41,360 nucleotides of DNA from Phycisphaerales bacterium UBA6054 (GTDB lineage Bacteria; Planctomycetota; Phycisphaerae; Phycisphaerales; UBA1924), in contig DIYM01000148.1 in NCBI GenBank assembly GCA_002429045.1, forward strand, positions 1-41,360, in the 5' to 3' direction. Positions 40,323 through 41,360 of the stretch are shown here, piece by piece. Each line of letters opens with the position of its first letter. Position 1 is the first letter of the stretch. The notes below the pieces were generated by a model. It was not told where the DNA came from. It made no database searches and saw only the letters and a program-made list of their open reading frames with translations. A program made the translations under genes and the position numbers.

Positions 40323-41360
40323 TCAGATCGACGCCGGGTCCTGGAGCATCTGGACAATCTCCGCCAGCGCCAGCGCCGCGGTCGCGCCGTCCACGACGCG
40401 ATGATCGCACGCCAGCGAGAGCGGGAGTAGTTTGCCGACCGCCGGCTGGCCGTCACGGACGATGACTGCGTCGTACGCCTTGCCCACCGCGAGGATCGCG
40501 ACCTCTGGATAGTTGATCACCGGCGTCGCGAACTTGCCGGCGTGCGAGCCGACGTTCGAGATCGTGAACGTGGAGCCCATCAGGCGGTCGCGGGCGATCG
40601 AGCGGTCGCGAGCGCTCGCCGCCGTGGACGCGATTTCCTGCGAGAGCTGCACGGGGTCCATCGCGTGCGCGTTCGGGATGACCGGGACCATCAGGCCTGA
40701 GTCGGTGTCGGTCGCGATGCCGAGGTGGACCGCGGCGTGCTGGACGATCTCTTCGTTCTGATCATCCACCACCGCGTTCATCGCGCCGAACCTGCCCGCC
40801 AACGCCCGGCAGACGGCCGCCCCGACGAACGGAAGGAAACTCATTTTCACGCCGGTCTGCTGGGTGACCTGACGCCGGTAGTCGTCGAGCGCGGTCACGT
40901 CCGCCTCGTCGACGACCGTGAAGTGGACGGCCGTGTTGACAGAATCGCGGAGACGATTGGCGATCGTGCGACGCACTCCGCGGAACGGGGTCTTGGCGGA
41001 GTCTTGACCCGGCTGGATCTGCGAAGCCTGGGCCGGATCCGGGATCGGACGCGAGCCCATTGCCGGGTGATACCCCGGCGCGTGGGGCACGCCGGGCTGC
41101 GTCCCCATCCCCGGCATGCCGGGCTGCGGCATCGGGGGGTACGGGTACGGCGCGTAGTAGGGGGGTGGCGGCGCGAAGCCGTACGGCGCCGGGTACGGCG
41201 CGTAGGGCTGCGGGTACGCCGGCGGCTGCTGAGGGAACTGGCCCTGCTGGTACTGGGGCGGGAAGGGGGGCTGGACCGCGGGCGCCGGGTTGTAGTTGGG
41301 GGCGATCGGGGTCGCGGGGAGCGGGCGACGCGTTGTCGCCGGCGCCGGGCTCGCCGCGGG
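40323..41360 (-). CDS. 2-oxoacid dehydrogenase E2 (dihydrolipoyl acyltransferase), 5' partial
   Basis: The catalytic domain of an E2 subunit, 345 codons visible, open at the right edge, so the lipoyl domain(s) lie outside. The acyltransferase core starts FRGVRRTIANRLRDSVNTAVHFTVVDEADV, has NVGSHAGKFATPVINYPEVAI and ends with the active-site DHRVVDGA. Between the open edge and the core is an unusual linker, strongly enriched in Pro, Tyr, Gln and Met. No peripheral-subunit-binding domain is seen in the visible part. E2s act in pyruvate, 2-oxoglutarate or branched-chain complexes; which one is not decided by this part. Confidence 0.9.
   Translation of the reverse strand, partial: PAASPAPATTRRPLPATPIAPNYNPAPAVQPPFPPQYQQGQFPQQPPAYPQPYAPYPAPYGFAPPPPYYAPYPYPPMPQPGMPGMGTQPGVPHAPGYHPAMGSRPIPDPAQASQIQPGQDSAKTPFRGVRRTIANRLRDSVNTAVHFTVVDEADVTALDDYRRQVTQQTGVKMSFLPFVGAAVCRALAGRFGAMNAVVDDQNEEIVQHAAVHLGIATDTDSGLMVPVIPNAHAMDPVQLSQEIASTAASARDRSIARDRLMGSTFTISNVGSHAGKFATPVINYPEVAILAVGKAYDAVIVRDGQPAVGKLLPLSLACDHRVVDGATAALALAEIVQMLQDPASI

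Noticed and set aside
1..41360. CRISPR array, insertion sequence, phage or toxin-antitoxin genes
   Set aside because: No evenly spaced repeats, transposase, integrase, structural phage genes or toxin pairs were seen.

Overview
The window looks like a high-GC chromosome segment from a planctomycete of the Phycisphaerae/Phycisphaerales type. The clues are: two neighbouring secreted proteins with tandem C-terminal dockerin-like tails ending in Gly-Cys-Pro; a very long SecA without its usual zinc tail; a lone type II-secretion-style pseudopilin; and HU-like and DksA-like proteins carrying lysine/alanine histone-H1-like tails. The taxonomic call is an inference from gene content. No rRNA is present.

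Layout. 1-5.3 kb: the end of a ThiF/MoeB-type adenylyltransferase, a DinB-like protein, a metallo-beta-lactamase-fold hydrolase divergent from a cupin, a membrane-anchored helical-repeat protein, then lspA behind a DksA-like protein with an H1-like tail (GTGA overlap). 5.4-12.9 kb: accA divergent from proC; a tightly coupled methyltransferase / ABC ATPase / ABC permease operon (two ATGA overlaps); then a long UbiD-family decarboxylase and a small Rossmann-fold protein. 12.9-19.1 kb: PBP4-type DD-peptidase, an unknown small protein divergent from a single-domain response regulator, and the two dockerin-tailed secreted proteins. 19.3-23.6 kb: psuG, an HU-like protein with an H1-like tail, an EEP-fold nuclease/phosphatase, a 2-hydroxyacid dehydrogenase, a free-standing TSCPD domain and a small secreted protein. 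23.8-28.8 kb: secA, broken by an apparent one-base insertion, and a pseudopilin.

28.9-36.0 kb is the odd part. Two nearly identical tRNA-Pro genes (CGG and GGG anticodons) face each other and enclose about 6.9 kb of mostly single-gene units: alpha/beta hydrolase, methyltransferase, beta-propeller-like protein, two-motif aspartic protease lipoprotein, S41 peptidase and an exported glyoxalase-fold protein. Base composition looks lower in GC, and two decayed tRNA-Pro-like fragments lie inside. It reads as a tRNA-associated accessory island, although no integrase is visible. From 36.1 kb housekeeping resumes: dihydroorotase, a type I GAPDH, two related lipoproteins and the catalytic part of a 2-oxoacid dehydrogenase E2 that runs off the right edge.

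The points most worth a second look are the tRNA-Pro island and its tRNA fragments, the dockerin-like tails whose calcium loops have been replaced, the secA frameshift and unusual SecA architecture, and the pair of H1-tailed nucleoid-type proteins. All function calls come from reading motifs by eye; no database search was made.
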